Assembly (NCBI RefSeq): GCF_900106015.1
Contig: NZ_LT629797.1
Span: 2,790,001-2,854,000 of the forward strand
DNA length: 64,000 nucleotides
Direction: 5' to 3'
Origin: Pseudomonas sihuiensis
GTDB lineage: Bacteria; Pseudomonadota; Gammaproteobacteria; Pseudomonadales; Pseudomonadaceae
Shown here: positions 12,909-23,396 of the stretch, one piece after another
How positions within the stretch are numbered: the stretch's first letter is position 1
Layout: the number at the start of each line of letters is the position of its first letter
The notes under the pieces: generated by a model
The model's input: only the letters and a program-made list of their open reading frames with translations
Told to the model about the DNA's origin: nothing
The model's database searches: none
Translations under genes and position numbers: made by a program

Positions 12909-14738
12909 ATGAATCCGGATCTGCTCTGGGTGCTGGGCCTGCTGGCCGGCGCCGTCACTCTTTTCGTCATCGGCAAGCCACGCATGGACGTGGTCGCCCT
13001 GCTGGTGCTGGTCGCCCTGCCGCTGAGCGGCGTACTCGACCTGCAACAGACCCTGGCCGGTTTCAGCGACGCCAACGTCATCCTCATTGCCGCGTTGTTC
13101 GTCATCGGCGACGGCCTGGTGCGCACTGGCATCGCCTACCGCCTGGGCGACTGGCTGGTGACCAAGGCCGGTAGCAGCGAGACGCGCCTGCTGATTCTGC
13201 TGATGCTGGCGGTGGCCGGCCTGGGCTCGGTGATGAGCTCCACCGGCGTGGTGGCAATCTTCATCCCCGTGGTGCTCGGAGTGGCTGCGCGCCTGCGTAT
13301 CGCCCCGGCGCGACTGATGATGCCGCTGGCGTTTGCCGGGCTGATCAGCGGCATGCTGACGCTGGTCGCCACACCGCCGAACCTGGTGGTGCATGCCGAA
13401 CTGCGCCGCGCCGGGCTGGAGGGTTTTGGCTTTTTCGATCTCACCCCCATCGGCCTGGCAGTGCTGGTGCTCGGCATCGGCTACATGCTGATCGCCCGAC
13501 GCTGGCTGGTACGCAGCGAAGCAGGCGGCAATGCCGAGCCACCGCGCCTGACCCTGGCCGACCTTGCCGAGCGCTATCGCCTGAGCGAGCGCGAGCGGCG
13601 CCTGCAGGTACGCGCCGACTCGCCCCTGGCCAATCAGGTACTCAACGAGCTGCAGTTGCGCCGTGATCATGGCATCAACGTCATCGCCATCGAGCGCCGC
13701 CAGCGCCTACGCACCCTGTTGCTGATGGCCAGCGGCAATACCCTGCTGGAGCCGGGCGACGTGCTGCTGGTGGATATCGCCAGCCCCACCATCGGCCTGC
13801 TCGGCAGCTACCAGGCACTGGGGCTGGAACCCATGCCGCTGCCACATTCGTATTTCAGTCTGCACGCCCATGAACTGGGCCTGGCCGAAGTGGCACTGCC
13901 ACCGGAGTCGCAGTTGCCGGGCAAGACCATTCAGGAACTGGGCTTTCGTTCGCGGCACAAGCTCAACGTGGTTGGCCTGCGCCGCCAGGGCCAGGCGCTG
14001 GAGGGCGTGCTGGTGGACGAGAGACTCAAGGCCTCTGACACCCTGCTGGTGGCCGGCGCCTGGCGCGACATCCATCGCCTGCAGGGGCTGAGCCGCGATT
14101 TCCTGGTGCTCAGCCTGCCGGCGGAAGTGGCCGAGGTGGCGCCGGCTGCGCGCAAGGCGCCCTACGCATTGCTCAGCCTGGCGGTAATGGTGCTGCTGAT
14201 GGTCAGCGGCCTGGTGCCCAACGTGCAGGCCGCGCTGATCGCCTGCCTGCTGATGGGCGCGTTTCGCTGCATCGACCTGGACAGCGCCTACCGCGCCATC
14301 CACTGGCCGACGCTGATCCTCATCGTCGGCATGCTGCCCTTCGCCCAGGCGCTGCAGCAAACCGGCGGAGTCGAACTGGCCGTGCAAGGGCTGGTGGGCG
14401 GTCTGGGTGATGCCGGGCCACGACTAATCCTCGCCTGCCTGTTCGCTCTCACCGCGGTGATTGGCCTGTTCATCTCCAACACCGCCACGGCGGTGCTGAT
14501 GGCGCCGGTGGCCATCGCCACCGCGCAGGCGCTGGGCGTTTCGCCGCTGCCCTTCGCCATGACCGTTGCCCTGGCTGCCTCGGCCGCCTTCATGACGCCG
14601 ATCTCCTCACCGGTGAACACTCTGGTGCTCGGCCCTGGCCAATACCGCTTCGGCGACTTCGTGCGCATCGGCGTGCCCTTCACCCTGCTGGTGATGATCG
14701 TCAGTGTGGCGCTGGTGCCGGTAATTTTCCCGCTCTGA
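12909..14738 (+). CDS. SLC13-family permease with two RCK_C (TrkA-C) domains
   Basis: 609 residues. An N-terminal block of membrane helices (residues 1-205) and a C-terminal block (about 415-609) flank a soluble insert of about 210 residues. The insert holds two TrkA-C-like repeats, the first around [26 protein letters not shown] and the second around [26 protein letters not shown]. This layout is that of the SLC13/DASS anion-transporter group, which carries sulfate, dicarboxylates or citrate. The substrate cannot be told from sequence; the RCK_C domains suggest ligand gating. Confidence 0.82.
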   Translation: MNPDLLWVLGLLAGAVTLFVIGKPRMDVVALLVLVALPLSGVLDLQQTLAGFSDANVILIAALFVIGDGLVRTGIAYRLGDWLVTKAGSSETRLLILLMLAVAGLGSVMSSTGVVAIFIPVVLGVAARLRIAPARLMMPLAFAGLISGMLTLVATPPNLVVHAELRRAGLEGFGFFDLTPIGLAVLVLGIGYMLIARRWLVRSEAGGNAEPPRLTLADLAERYRLSERERRLQVRADSPLANQVLNELQLRRDHGINVIAIERRQRLRTLLLMASGNTLLEPGDVLLVDIASPTIGLLGSYQALGLEPMPLPHSYFSLHAHELGLAEVALPPESQLPGKTIQELGFRSRHKLNVVGLRRQGQALEGVLVDERLKASDTLLVAGAWRDIHRLQGLSRDFLVLSLPAEVAEVAPAARKAPYALLSLAVMVLLMVSGLVPNVQAALIACLLMGAFRCIDLDSAYRAIHWPTLILIVGMLPFAQALQQTGGVELAVQGLVGGLGDAGPRLILACLFALTAVIGLFISNTATAVLMAPVAIATAQALGVSPLPFAMTVALAASAAFMTPISSPVNTLVLGPGQYRFGDFVRIGVPFTLLVMIVSVALVPVIFPL

Positions 14739-14747
14739 GGTGTCTGC

Positions 14748-14809
14748 GGTGCGCACGGCGCACCCTACGAATCGCAAAGGCCGGGGACGTAGGGTGCGCC
14801 GCGCGCACC
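14748..14809. repeat. Inverted repeat (GTGCGCAC...CGTAGGGTGCGCC family)
   Basis: Arms GGTGCGC..GCACCCTACG and CGTAGGGTGCGC..GCACC pair across a loop of about 18 bases. The same element recurs at 40624-40688. Confidence 0.7.
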
Positions 14810-14889
14810 AGCCTCCCTTGCCCCGAATGCAGTGCGTGCCCAGCCCGACTATGGGAAAATCCCGCCCCCCGAATCGCCGAAGCCCGTTC

Positions 14890-15891
14890 ATGCCCCAGCC
14901 GCCGAAACGCCCCCGCAAACCCGCTCCCGCCGCTGTGAAAACCGCGCCGGCCAAGGGTGAGCTGCACCCACGCAACCGCCATCAGGGTCGCTACGACTTC
15001 CCCGCGCTGATCAAGGCAAGCCCCGAGTTGGGCGACTTCGTCATCACCAACCCTTATGGCAATGCAAGCATCGACTTCGCCAACCCGGCAGCGGTCAAGG
15101 TATTCAACCGCGCGCTGCTGACGCAGTACTACGGCATCCGCCACTGGGACATTCCCGATGGCTACCTGTGCCCGCCAATTCCCGGTCGCGCCGACTACCT
15201 GCACAACCTGGCGGACCTGCTGGCGACTGACAACGACGGGCATACTCCCCGCGGCGCCAAGGTAAAAGCCCTGGATATCGGCGTCGGCGCCAACTGCATC
15301 TACCCACTGATCGGCCATTGCGAGTATGGCTGGCAGTTTCTCGGGGCCGATATCGCAGACGCGGCGCTGGCCTCTGCGCGCGCCATCGTCAGGGCCAATC
15401 CGCAGTTGGCGGGTGGCATCGAATTGCGTCAGCAGGCCAATGCCGAGCACGTATTTCTCGGCCTGCTACAGGCGAACGAGGCCGTCGACCTGACCCTGTG
15501 CAACCCGCCGTTCCACTCCAGCGCCGATGAAGCCACCCGTGGCAGCACGCGCAAGTGGCGCAACCTGGGCAAGCTCGACCCGAAGCGCAAGCTACCGGTG
15601 CTCAACTTCGGCGGCCAGGCGGCCGAGCTATGGTGCCCCGGTGGCGAAGCCGCGTTTCTCAAGCGCATGGCCAACGAAAGCGCGCAAGTGGCGGAGCAGG
15701 TGCTGTGGTTCAGCAGCCTGGTCTCCAAAGGCAGCCATGTGGAATTGCTACAGGGCTGGCTGGCCAAGGCAGGCGCGCTTGAGGTGCGTATCCTCGGTAT
15801 GTCGCAAGGGCAGAAGCAGAGCCGCCTGGTGGCCTGGACGTTCAAGGACGGAGAAGCGCGCAGCGCCTGGCGCAACAACCGTTGGCGCTGA
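14890..15891 (+). CDS. rlmF: 23S rRNA (adenine(1618)-N6)-methyltransferase RlmF
   Basis: 333 residues of the RlmF/YbiN family, which methylates N6 of A1618 in 23S rRNA. The N-terminus is basic. [16 protein letters not shown] is the S-adenosylmethionine motif. The N6-adenine catalytic motif NPPF is at residues 205-208 ([13 protein letters not shown]). The start is the ATG at 14890; the longer frame from 14740 runs through a repeat and is not credible. Confidence 0.93.
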   Translation: MPQPPKRPRKPAPAAVKTAPAKGELHPRNRHQGRYDFPALIKASPELGDFVITNPYGNASIDFANPAAVKVFNRALLTQYYGIRHWDIPDGYLCPPIPGRADYLHNLADLLATDNDGHTPRGAKVKALDIGVGANCIYPLIGHCEYGWQFLGADIADAALASARAIVRANPQLAGGIELRQQANAEHVFLGLLQANEAVDLTLCNPPFHSSADEATRGSTRKWRNLGKLDPKRKLPVLNFGGQAAELWCPGGEAAFLKRMANESAQVAEQVLWFSSLVSKGSHVELLQGWLAKAGALEVRILGMSQGQKQSRLVAWTFKDGEARSAWRNNRWR

Positions 15892-15899
15892 GCTACCAA

Positions 15900-16132
15900 G
15901 TAGGGCATACCGGGCGGCGGTCCGTTCGCGCAGCAGTACGCCGCCGCAATTCGCTAACCATCACCAATGGCGGACTGTTCGCTTAGGCTCCTGAGTCCGC
16001 CCTAAGCCGGCACGCCAGGCGTTACCAAGGCACCAAACCAGTAGGGCGTACTCGCGCAGCAGTACGCCAACGCAACCCGCCAATTACCAGCAGTGGCGGA
16101 CTGTTCGCTTAGGCTCCCGAGTCCGCCCTACG
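15900..16132. repeat. Two degenerate tandem copies of a TAGGGC...CCGCCCTA palindrome
   Basis: The first copy is about 15900-16006 and the second about 16041-16132. Both contain CGCGCAGCAGTACGCC and TGGCGGACTGTTCGCTTAG. Both begin GTAGGGC and end in GTCCGCCCTA, so each can fold as a hairpin. This fills the 265-base gap between rlmF and the next permease; no gene is present. Confidence 0.7.
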
Positions 16133-16156
16133 CTCTGAGTCCGCCCTACGACGCCG

Positions 16157-17401
16157 TTACCAGGGCAACCAGCCGCCCAGCGCCAGCCACAGCCCGGCCA
16201 CCGTCATGCTCAGCAACGTCACCGGCACGCCGCTGCGCGCATAATCGACGAAGCCAAGCCTGACGCCCTGACGCTTCGCCCCTTCGGCGACGATCAGGTT
16301 GACCACGCTGCCGATCAATAGCAGGTTGCCGGCCAGCGTCGACATCACTGCCAGGCCGATCAGTACCGAGTGCGACAGCTCCGGCATCAAGCCCAGCAGC
16401 AACACCACGAAGGGCACATTGCCGATCAAGTTGCTCGCCAGCAGCGACGAGGTCGCAAGCGATATAACGCCCTGCGGCAACAACCCGTGCTCGGCCAGCC
16501 AGGCCGCACCATGCGCCAGCTGTGGCAACTGCAGCGCGGCGCCGCTGACCAGGAACAAGCCCACGAACAGCAGCAGCAGGTTCCAGTCCACCTTGTTCAC
16601 GTAGTCGCGGCTGTCCACCCGTCGCGACACCATCACCAGCACCGCGATCAACAGCGCCGATAGCTCGCGCGGCAGCGCCGTGGCGAACAGCGCCAGCAGC
16701 GCCAGGCTGGCCAACAGTGGCTTGAGATAGCTGTGCGCGCCGTAGATATGCTCGACCGGCGTATCGTCCGCGGCCAACGGCCTGGCTTGCCCCCAACGAT
16801 GGCGCCACTGTAGCCAGATCACCGCGTAAACGATGGCCATCGCGATCACGGCGGGTGGCCCGGCCACGGCCACATAACCCCAGAAATCCAGACTGCCGGC
16901 CTGCCCAATGAGAATGTTCTGCGGGTTGCCGATCAGGCTCGCTGCCGAGCCGGCGTTGCACGACAACGCCAGCGCCAACAGAAACGGCCGCGGCTCCAGC
17001 CCGCGCAGATGCAGGCTGCGACACAACAGCGGAGTCAGGGCGAAGGCGACGATATCGTTGACCAGCACCGCCGAGAGCAAGCCACCCAGTAGCACCACGC
17101 CCATCAGCAGCACAGCCGGGCGCTCGGCATGCTCGGTCAGGTAGCGGTTGAGCCAGGCATACACCCCGGAAAAATCGAACTGCGCCGAGATCAGCATCAA
17201 CGCCAACAGCAGCAACAACGCACCAGGGTCGAGATGATGGGCCGCATCCTCCATGCTCAGCGCACCGCTGACCAGCAACAGCACTGCCGCGCAGCAGGCG
17301 ATCCAGCTGCGGTCGATGCGCAGGCCGCGAACACCGCCGGCAGCCATGCCCAGGTAGGTGAGGACGAACAAGCCGATGGTCAACCAGGCAGCGAAGGTCA
17401 T
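16157..17401 (-). CDS. ArsB/NhaD-like anion permease (IT superfamily)
   Basis: 414 residues, about 11 membrane helices. SCNAGSAASLIGNPQNILIGQ and LASNLIGNVPFVVLLLGL are the paired re-entrant SN(x)G-type signatures of the CitMHS/ArsB/SLC13 group. Its substrate is unknown; arsenite, citrate or sulfate are family options. There is no arsR or arsC nearby, which argues against an arsenic operon. It stands alone, convergent with rlmF. Confidence 0.75.
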   Translation of the reverse strand: MTFAAWLTIGLFVLTYLGMAAGGVRGLRIDRSWIACCAAVLLLVSGALSMEDAAHHLDPGALLLLLALMLISAQFDFSGVYAWLNRYLTEHAERPAVLLMGVVLLGGLLSAVLVNDIVAFALTPLLCRSLHLRGLEPRPFLLALALSCNAGSAASLIGNPQNILIGQAGSLDFWGYVAVAGPPAVIAMAIVYAVIWLQWRHRWGQARPLAADDTPVEHIYGAHSYLKPLLASLALLALFATALPRELSALLIAVLVMVSRRVDSRDYVNKVDWNLLLLFVGLFLVSGAALQLPQLAHGAAWLAEHGLLPQGVISLATSSLLASNLIGNVPFVVLLLGLMPELSHSVLIGLAVMSTLAGNLLLIGSVVNLIVAEGAKRQGVRLGFVDYARSGVPVTLLSMTVAGLWLALGGWLPW

Positions 17402-17488
17402 GCGCGATTTACCCGAACGGATGCATGTGAGAAGGAGCGGACTCTAGCGATGCCGAGGCGGCGCGGGAATAGCCCGGGCAAATTTTCC

Positions 17489-18307
17489 TCAATGGCCGGG
17501 CTGCGCCAGGTAAGCCTGTACACGAGCCTGATAGGTCGCTGATTCACGCTGACGCTGAACCTCGCTCCAGATCCGCTCGGCCAACTTGGGGTCGCGCATC
17601 AGCAGCGCGTTGGACAGCATCAGGTAATAGGGCTTTTCCTCGAGCAGCTGCGGCAATTTTTCCACCTGCTGAGCCAGTTGCGGATTGGCTTGCAAGACGA
17701 AATCACCGCGCATGGTCTGCAGGGCGACAGCATCGACTCGGCCGTGCACCAGCATCTGCAACAATGCCAGTGGGTCGCGGCTTGACTCGTCCACCTCCAG
17801 CCCGTGGGCCAGCAACAGATCGCGAATGGAAAAACCGCTGAGCGAGCCGACGCGGCCAGTCACATGAGTGAAACGCTGGCCATCCCAGGACACCGCGCTG
17901 CCGACGCGGCGATACAGGGTATAACGCGAAGTGTGCAACCGCCTGAGCGCATCCGGGCGGCCACCAGCATCGGTGGGGTACCGGCCCATCTGCTGGCGCT
18001 CGAGTTTGAAGCTGGCGGCGAAGGCACCGTCGTAGAGCCCCTGCTGCATGCCTGAAAGACAGCGCCTCCAGGGCACCGCCACGTATACCACCTACAGCTT
18101 TAGCGCCTGCTGTACCAGGTTGAGCAGCTCCAGATTGAGTCCTGTGCCATCGGTCATCACCCAAGGGTAGGAGTTCTGATCCTCATGACAGAACGTCAAG
18201 GTTGGCTGGCTGCCATAGCAGGTGCCGGCCAGCAGCCAGAGCAGGCAGTAATGCAGCGCTTTGTGCAAAAAACAGACTCCATCACCGGAATGCCTGACGA
18301 TGGGCAT
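17489..18307 (-). pseudogene. Periplasmic solute-binding protein (SBP_bac_3), broken by one amber codon
   Basis: Two in-frame pieces touch without a gap. The first (71 codons) has a signal-like segment (CLLWLLAGTCYGS) and starts the domain (LTFCHEDQNSYPWVM), ending ...LVQQALKL at a TAG (18092-18094). The second continues in the same frame with VYVAVPWRRCLSGMQQGLYDGAFAASF, the normal next stretch of the family. Removing the single TAG restores a protein of about 272 residues. The intact protein would be an extracellular solute-binding family 3 type sensor or uptake protein. A short downstream product from the GTG at 18091 would lack the signal peptide. A sequencing error or natural stop read-through are the alternatives. 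Confidence 0.75.
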
Positions 18308-18543
18308 TCGATCCGCGGTTTATCACCGACTTCTTGTCCTGCTCCAAGCATAGGCAAATTCGCCCAAAGCCGTCTGCAGCACCTGGGAGGCGCCACCTGG
18401 CAAACGACTCCCCGGCACAGAGCGAAGCCAGACGCTAGGCTTGAATCATTCCACTGCCTCGTATGCGGGAGCATGACTGGGATCAACAGGGCAAAAGGAT
18501 TAAAGTGCCATCATCCTGTTGCCCGAGCTGTCGAGGACTACAG

Positions 18544-19332
18544 ATGCGCCACGGCCTGCTGATTGTGCTGTTTAGCCTGTTCTGCTGCGGCCCTCTCGAG
18601 GCCGTCGAGACACCTTTGCTACGTATCAGTGCGGGGGAATGGCCGCCCTATCTGTCTGCCAGGGTCGAACGCCAGGGGCCGGTGGCTCATCTGATTAGCG
18701 ACCTGCTGGCCGAGGAAGGCTATCGCGTCGAGTTCACCTTCCTGCCCTGGCCACGCGCCTACGCCGAAGCCGCCGCCGGCCGTTACGACGCCACGGCGGT
18801 GTGGATGCACAAGACCGAGCGTGAGGCAGACTTTCTCTTCAGCGCCCCACTGCTCGATGAACAGTTCGTGTTCTTCCACCTGAAAACGCAGCCCTTCGAC
18901 TGGCGGCACTTCGATGATCTCAGCGGCATGACCCTCGGCGGCGGCCTGGAATATAGCTACGGTCCGGCGTTCGACGCCTTTCTCGCCAAGGAAAAAGTGC
19001 GCATCGAACGCGTCTCCAGTGACCGGCAGAACTTCGAGAAACTGCTCAAGGAGCGTGTGGTGCTCTACCCGCAGGAGCTCAACGTCGGCTACGCCGCGCT
19101 GCGTAACGAGTTTTCCAGGGAGGACGCCGAGCGCATCACTCATCACCCCAAGCCGCTGCTGGTCAACCTCAGCTATCTGATGCTGCCCAAACGCCTGACG
19201 CAGAGTGAAACGCTACGCGAGCGCTTCGACGCACGGCTGCAGCAGTTTCGCCAGGATGGCCGTTACCAGCAGTACTTCGACGCCCTACAGGCCGGCCACT
19301 ACCAACCCGTGCCGGAGCAGGCCAGCCCGTAG
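18544..19332 (+). CDS. Periplasmic solute-binding protein, family 3
   Basis: 262 residues. The signal peptide MRHGLLIVLFSLFCCGPLEAVE is followed by the SBP_bac_3 start RISAGEWPPYLS and FTFLPWPRAYAEAAAGRYDATAVW. It probably binds an amino acid or similar small solute in the periplasm. No transporter permease or ATPase gene lies nearby, so it may act as an orphan sensor subunit. It is divergent from, and in the same superfamily as, the broken gene at 17489-18307. The ATG at 18544 has GAGGA upstream; the longer frame start at 18463 lacks a signal peptide. Confidence 0.85.
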   Translation: MRHGLLIVLFSLFCCGPLEAVETPLLRISAGEWPPYLSARVERQGPVAHLISDLLAEEGYRVEFTFLPWPRAYAEAAAGRYDATAVWMHKTEREADFLFSAPLLDEQFVFFHLKTQPFDWRHFDDLSGMTLGGGLEYSYGPAFDAFLAKEKVRIERVSSDRQNFEKLLKERVVLYPQELNVGYAALRNEFSREDAERITHHPKPLLVNLSYLMLPKRLTQSETLRERFDARLQQFRQDGRYQQYFDALQAGHYQPVPEQASP

Positions 19333-19353
19333 CCCGGATACAATCCGGGCTAC
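19329..19353. repeat. Short hairpin (GTAGCCCGGAT / ATCCGGGCTAC)
   Basis: A near-perfect 11-bp inverted repeat overlaps the stop of the solute-binding gene and separates it from the convergent hydrolase gene. A related CCCGGAT-TGC-ATCCGGG hairpin occurs at 29416-29432. There is no T run, so it is a repeat rather than a proven terminator. Confidence 0.6.
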
Positions 19354-19356
19354 GAA

Positions 19357-19899
19357 TTAGCGAATAAAACCGCGGCTGATCTCGCGAAACAGCTCGGTAC
19401 CGGCGCGCTCCAGCCACTCGAAAGCGACCATCTCACGCGAGACGATTACCGCCCCGGCACCTTCCATGCGCGCCAGGCCCAGTGCCTTGTCACGCGGCCG
19501 ACGCGATCCCACTGCCTCGTCAACCACGAACACTTCACGCCCCGCCGCCAGCAGGCCCATTACCGTCTGCAGCACGCAGACATGAGTTTCCGTGCCACAG
19601 ACGATGAACTGCTTGCGTTCACCACCCGATAAGTCAAATACCCCTTCTCCTGCGGTCGCCGAGAAATGAATCTTCTCCCTTAGCCCCTCGCCCGGCAGCA
19701 GCTCATGCAGGCCTGCCTCGGTATAGCCCAGGCCCTTGGGATACTGTTCGGTAGTGATCACCGGCACGTGCAGGCGCTGCGCCACACGCACCAGCCACGA
19801 GGCCTGCTCGATCACCGCCGCGCCACCGTCGATGGCCGGCAGCAGCCGCTCCTGCAGATCGATCACCAGCAGGGTGGAATCCTTCGCTCGCATCAGCAT
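19357..19899 (-). CDS. Isochorismatase-family cysteine hydrolase
   Basis: About 180 residues. The catalytic triad positions are visible: Asp in LLVIDLQERL, Lys in LREKIHFSA and Cys in CGTETHVCVLQT. The family cleaves isochorismate, nicotinamide or other amide/ether bonds; YcaC-like members of unknown substrate look most similar. The ATG at 19899 is chosen, though a GTG at 19902 directly overlaps the sbcC stop (TAGTG), so translation is coupled to sbcC. The coupling is likely incidental to function. Confidence 0.85.
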   Translation of the reverse strand: MLMRAKDSTLLVIDLQERLLPAIDGGAAVIEQASWLVRVAQRLHVPVITTEQYPKGLGYTEAGLHELLPGEGLREKIHFSATAGEGVFDLSGGERKQFIVCGTETHVCVLQTVMGLLAAGREVFVVDEAVGSRRPRDKALGLARMEGAGAVIVSREMVAFEWLERAGTELFREISRGFIR

Positions 19900-19901
19900 C
19901 A

Positions 19902-22900
19902 CTATGCTCCTTCCTTCACCGCAAAACGTGCGTCGAGTCGGCTGTAGCCCAGGCCGACGCCCTTGTGCACCCGCAACTGCACGGGAATACGCTCCTTCAT
20001 CGCCTCGACATGGCTGATCACACCGATGGTCTTGCCGCTGGCGTTGAGGTTGTCCAGCGCATCCAGGGCCACCTCCAGCGTTTCGCCGTCCAGCGTACCG
20101 AAGCCTTCATCGAGAAACAGCGAATCAATACTGGTCTTGTGGCTGACCAGATCGGACAGCGCCAAGGCCAGCGCCAGGCTGACCAGGAAACTCTCGCCAC
20201 CGGACAGCGTACGGCAGTCGCGCGCCACATCAGCCTGCCAGGTGTCGCACACCTCCAGCTCGAGTTCGCCGCTACCCTTGCGCGCCAACTGGTAGCGGCC
20301 GTGCAGGCGCGTCAGTTGGCGGTTGGCCAGATGGATCAGGTGATCGAGGGTCAGGCCCTGGGCGAACTTGCGGAACTTGGCGCCGTCGGCCGAGCCGATC
20401 AGGCCGTTGAGCTGTTGCCACAGGCGCTGCTCACTCTCCTGCGCACTGATTTCGGCGAACAGCGCCTGCTGGCTGCTGCGCCGCGTCTCGTCGGCCTGCA
20501 ACTGCGCGCGCAACTCACCCTGGCGCTGGCTCAGTGCACGCAATTCGCTCTGCAGTACCTGCAACTGCTCATCCAGTTCACCAAGCGCCAACTCGGTCTG
20601 CGGCGTGGCGCTGAGTTGCTGCAGCTGCGCGTCGGCGGCAGCCAACAGCGTCGAAGCCTCGGTCAGCGCGCGCTCCACACGTGCCTGCAAAGCCGCCAGA
20701 CGCTCTCGCTCGCCCTCTTCCAGCAGCGCGGCGAGAAACGCCGCAAGATCGCTGAAAGGACTGGCCGTCAGAGCCGTCAGCCAGTGCTGCTCGGCCTCGC
20801 TCGAGCGTTGCTGCAGCTGCAGCAACAAGGTCTGCTGACTCTGCTCGCGGCCGCGCAACGCATCGCTTTCGCGCTGGGCACTGGCCAGGCTGTTGGCGGC
20901 TTCATTCAACGCCAGTTGCGGCTGTGCCGATGGCTCGGGTTCAGCCAGCGTCAGCGCACCTTCGTCCTGCCAGCGCTGTTGCCAGTGCCCGGCCTGTGTC
21001 TCGGCGTCGGCGAGCAGGCGCTGCGCCTCGCGCTGCTGCTCCTGCAGTTGCTGATCCTGCGCCTGGGCCTGCTGCCAGTCGCGCCAGGCCTGCTCCTGCT
21101 CGTCCAGCCAGAGGCCAGCGTCCGACGGCAACTCAACAGCAAAGCCCTCGAGACTGCTCAGCAGCATTTGCTCGTGGCGCCGAAGCGCCTGCTGCAAACG
21201 CTGCAGGTCCTGGCCCTGCTCGGCTTGTCGCGCCTGCAGGTTCTCCTCATCACGCGCCAGTAGCGCCAGGCGCTGCTGCGCATCAGCCAACGCCCGCTCG
21301 GCCACTTCACGTGCACCACGCGCCTGTGCCAGTTGCGCCTGCCCGGTCTCGACCAAGGCGAGTCGTGACTGCAGATGCGTCAGACTCTGCTCATGCTGGC
21401 GCTGCAATTCGCGCAAAGCGGCGCCGTCAGAAATCTGCAAGGCCTGCTCGGTCAGTTGCTGCTGCCACTGCGCATCCTGCTGAGCGGCCTGCTGGCTCGC
21501 CTGCTCCAGCTGCTGCTGAACCTGAGCGATCTGCGTGACCAGCCGAGTCAGCTCGTCACGCAGGGTGCCGCCTTGGCTTTCCAGCTGCGCCAGTTCGTTG
21601 CGGCACTGTTCCAGCGCCTGGCGCGTGGCGGAGACGTTGAGCGCCTGGTACTGACTGACCGCCGGATGCTCGTGCGAACCACACAACGGGCAGGCTTCGC
21701 CGGGCTGCAGCTGGGCGCGGTAGGCTTCCAGATCCTGAATGCGCTGCTCCTGTTCAAGCAGCTTTTCCTTGTCGGCCTGCTGTTGCTTGAGCGCCTTGTA
21801 ACGCTCGCGCAGGCCGGTGATTTCATCGTTCTTGCGGGTGTGCTGTTGCTGCAACTGAGCCAGACGCGGGGTCAACTCGGCGACCTGTGCAGCCGTTTGC
21901 TCACGGCTCTGCGCCAACTGTTCCAGACGATCCAATACGCGCCCTTGCACTTGCAGTTGCTGCCAACGCTGGCGCAGTCCGGCCTCGTCGCCCTCGCCCA
22001 GCAGGGCCTGCAGCTCGCTCTGCTGCCTGGCCTCGCTGGCGCGCGCATCCTCCAGCCGCTTCAGCGCGTCGGCCTGCTGCACACCGAGCTGATCACGCTG
22101 CTGCTGCAAGGCGGCGAGCTGCTCACCCTCCTGCGCCATGCGTGCGTGCAGTGCCTGTTGCTCCTTGAGCAGTTGCCCGCGCTGATCGAACTGCACACGC
22201 CAACTACCCAGAAGCTCGCCCAGGCGTTCCCGTTGCGGCGCAGTACTCATGCGTGCGTGCAGCGTTTCACGCTGCCCGGCCAGACGCTGCAGCTCCGCGT
22301 GACGCAGGCTCAGGCTTTGCTGGGCATAGCGGCTGGCCAGCCAGAGTTGCTGGTGCTCGCGCTCAGCGCTGTGGCGTTGCTGCTGATGCAGGTCATCCAG
22401 CACCTGCTGTGCCTGCTGCCTGTCCTGCTGCGCCTGCTGCCAGGCCAGATACAGCGGCTGCAATCGAGCTGCCGGCTCACTGGCGGCCAGGCGCTGCAGT
22501 TCACCGGCTGCCTCGTTACGAGCCTGCTGGGCCTGCTGCAGTCCGAGTCGCGCCTGCTCCCGTTGCTGCTCGGCCTGCTGCAGTGCCTCACGCCAACGGC
22601 GCTGGGCCTGCAGAGCCTGCTGCCGGGCCAGCAGCGGCGACTCCTCCAAGCTCAGACGCTGCTGCTCGGCCTGCAGCTCGGCGCGCTGCGCTTCGTCGAG
22701 CAACTCCATGCCCTGAGCGCGGCTTTTCAGCAGATTGAGTGCCTGTTCGGCAGCCTTGGTGCGCTCGTAGACCTGCTGCGAGATCTGCCCATACACCTCA
22801 GTGCCGGTCAGTTCCTCCAGCAGCTCCGCGCGCTGGTTGGCATTGGCTTCGAGAAACGCCGCAAAGCCGCCCTGGGCCAGCAGCATGGACTTGGTGAAGC

Positions 22901-23336
22901 GCTCGAAATCGAGGCCGGTCAGCTCGGCGGTGAGACTTTCCTTCTCGCGAATCTTGTCGGTGAGAATTTCGCCATCAGCGATACGCGCCAGCTCCACCTT
23001 GGGCGCCTGCAGCGCACCGTCGACCTTGTCCCGCGCACGGCGCTGGCTCCAGAAGGCGCGGTAGCCCTGCCCTTTCACCTCGAACTCGACTTCGGCCAGG
23101 CAATCGGCGGTGTGCCGGGTCATTAGCTCGTTACCACTGGCCGACAGCGTGCTCATACGCGGCGTGCGGTGGTACAGGGCCAGGCAGATGGCATCGAGCA
23201 AGGTGGTCTTGCCCGCCCCGGTCGGCCCGGTGATGGCGAACAGACCGCTACCGGCGAAAGGCTCGGCAGCGAAGTCGATCTTCCACTCGCCTTTGAGGGA
23301 ATTGAGGTTCTTGAGGCGCAGGCTGAGGATTTTCAT
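19902..23336 (-). CDS. sbcC: SbcC, SMC-like ATPase subunit of the SbcCD nuclease
   Basis: 1144 residues. Walker A (GPTGAGKT) is at residues 37-44. Two very long Gln/Leu/Glu-rich coiled coils flank the zinc-hook CPLC at about residue 550. The ABC signature LSGGES is near residue 1042, with a Walker B-type SLFLDEGFG after it. SbcC with SbcD cuts DNA hairpins, long palindromes and protein-blocked ends. In other Pseudomonas sbcD lies directly upstream; here sbcD is about 6.1 kb away with an integron in between. The start used gives the normal MKILSLRLKNLNSL N-terminus. Confidence 0.96.
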   Translation of the reverse strand: MKILSLRLKNLNSLKGEWKIDFAAEPFAGSGLFAITGPTGAGKTTLLDAICLALYHRTPRMSTLSASGNELMTRHTADCLAEVEFEVKGQGYRAFWSQRRARDKVDGALQAPKVELARIADGEILTDKIREKESLTAELTGLDFERFTKSMLLAQGGFAAFLEANANQRAELLEELTGTEVYGQISQQVYERTKAAEQALNLLKSRAQGMELLDEAQRAELQAEQQRLSLEESPLLARQQALQAQRRWREALQQAEQQREQARLGLQQAQQARNEAAGELQRLAASEPAARLQPLYLAWQQAQQDRQQAQQVLDDLHQQQRHSAEREHQQLWLASRYAQQSLSLRHAELQRLAGQRETLHARMSTAPQRERLGELLGSWRVQFDQRGQLLKEQQALHARMAQEGEQLAALQQQRDQLGVQQADALKRLEDARASEARQQSELQALLGEGDEAGLRQRWQQLQVQGRVLDRLEQLAQSREQTAAQVAELTPRLAQLQQQHTRKNDEITGLRERYKALKQQQADKEKLLEQEQRIQDLEAYRAQLQPGEACPLCGSHEHPAVSQYQALNVSATRQALEQCRNELAQLESQGGTLRDELTRLVTQIAQVQQQLEQASQQAAQQDAQWQQQLTEQALQISDGAALRELQRQHEQSLTHLQSRLALVETGQAQLAQARGAREVAERALADAQQRLALLARDEENLQARQAEQGQDLQRLQQALRRHEQMLLSSLEGFAVELPSDAGLWLDEQEQAWRDWQQAQAQDQQLQEQQREAQRLLADAETQAGHWQQRWQDEGALTLAEPEPSAQPQLALNEAANSLASAQRESDALRGREQSQQTLLLQLQQRSSEAEQHWLTALTASPFSDLAAFLAALLEEGERERLAALQARVERALTEASTLLAAADAQLQQLSATPQTELALGELDEQLQVLQSELRALSQRQGELRAQLQADETRRSSQQALFAEISAQESEQRLWQQLNGLIGSADGAKFRKFAQGLTLDHLIHLANRQLTRLHGRYQLARKGSGELELEVCDTWQADVARDCRTLSGGESFLVSLALALALSDLVSHKTSIDSLFLDEGFGTLDGETLEVALDALDNLNASGKTIGVISHVEAMKERIPVQLRVHKGVGLGYSRLDARFAVKEGA

Positions 23337-23396
23337 GCACAGGTCGTAAGCCGTTGGAAGCGCTCATTCTGGCATTGTCATCGGCGGCGCGCTGGC

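Noticed and set aside
12327..13670. 447-codon minus-strand ORF
   Set aside because: It runs through the palindromic repeat and antisense to the winged-helix gene and the SLC13 permease; Gln/His/Ala-rich shadow composition.
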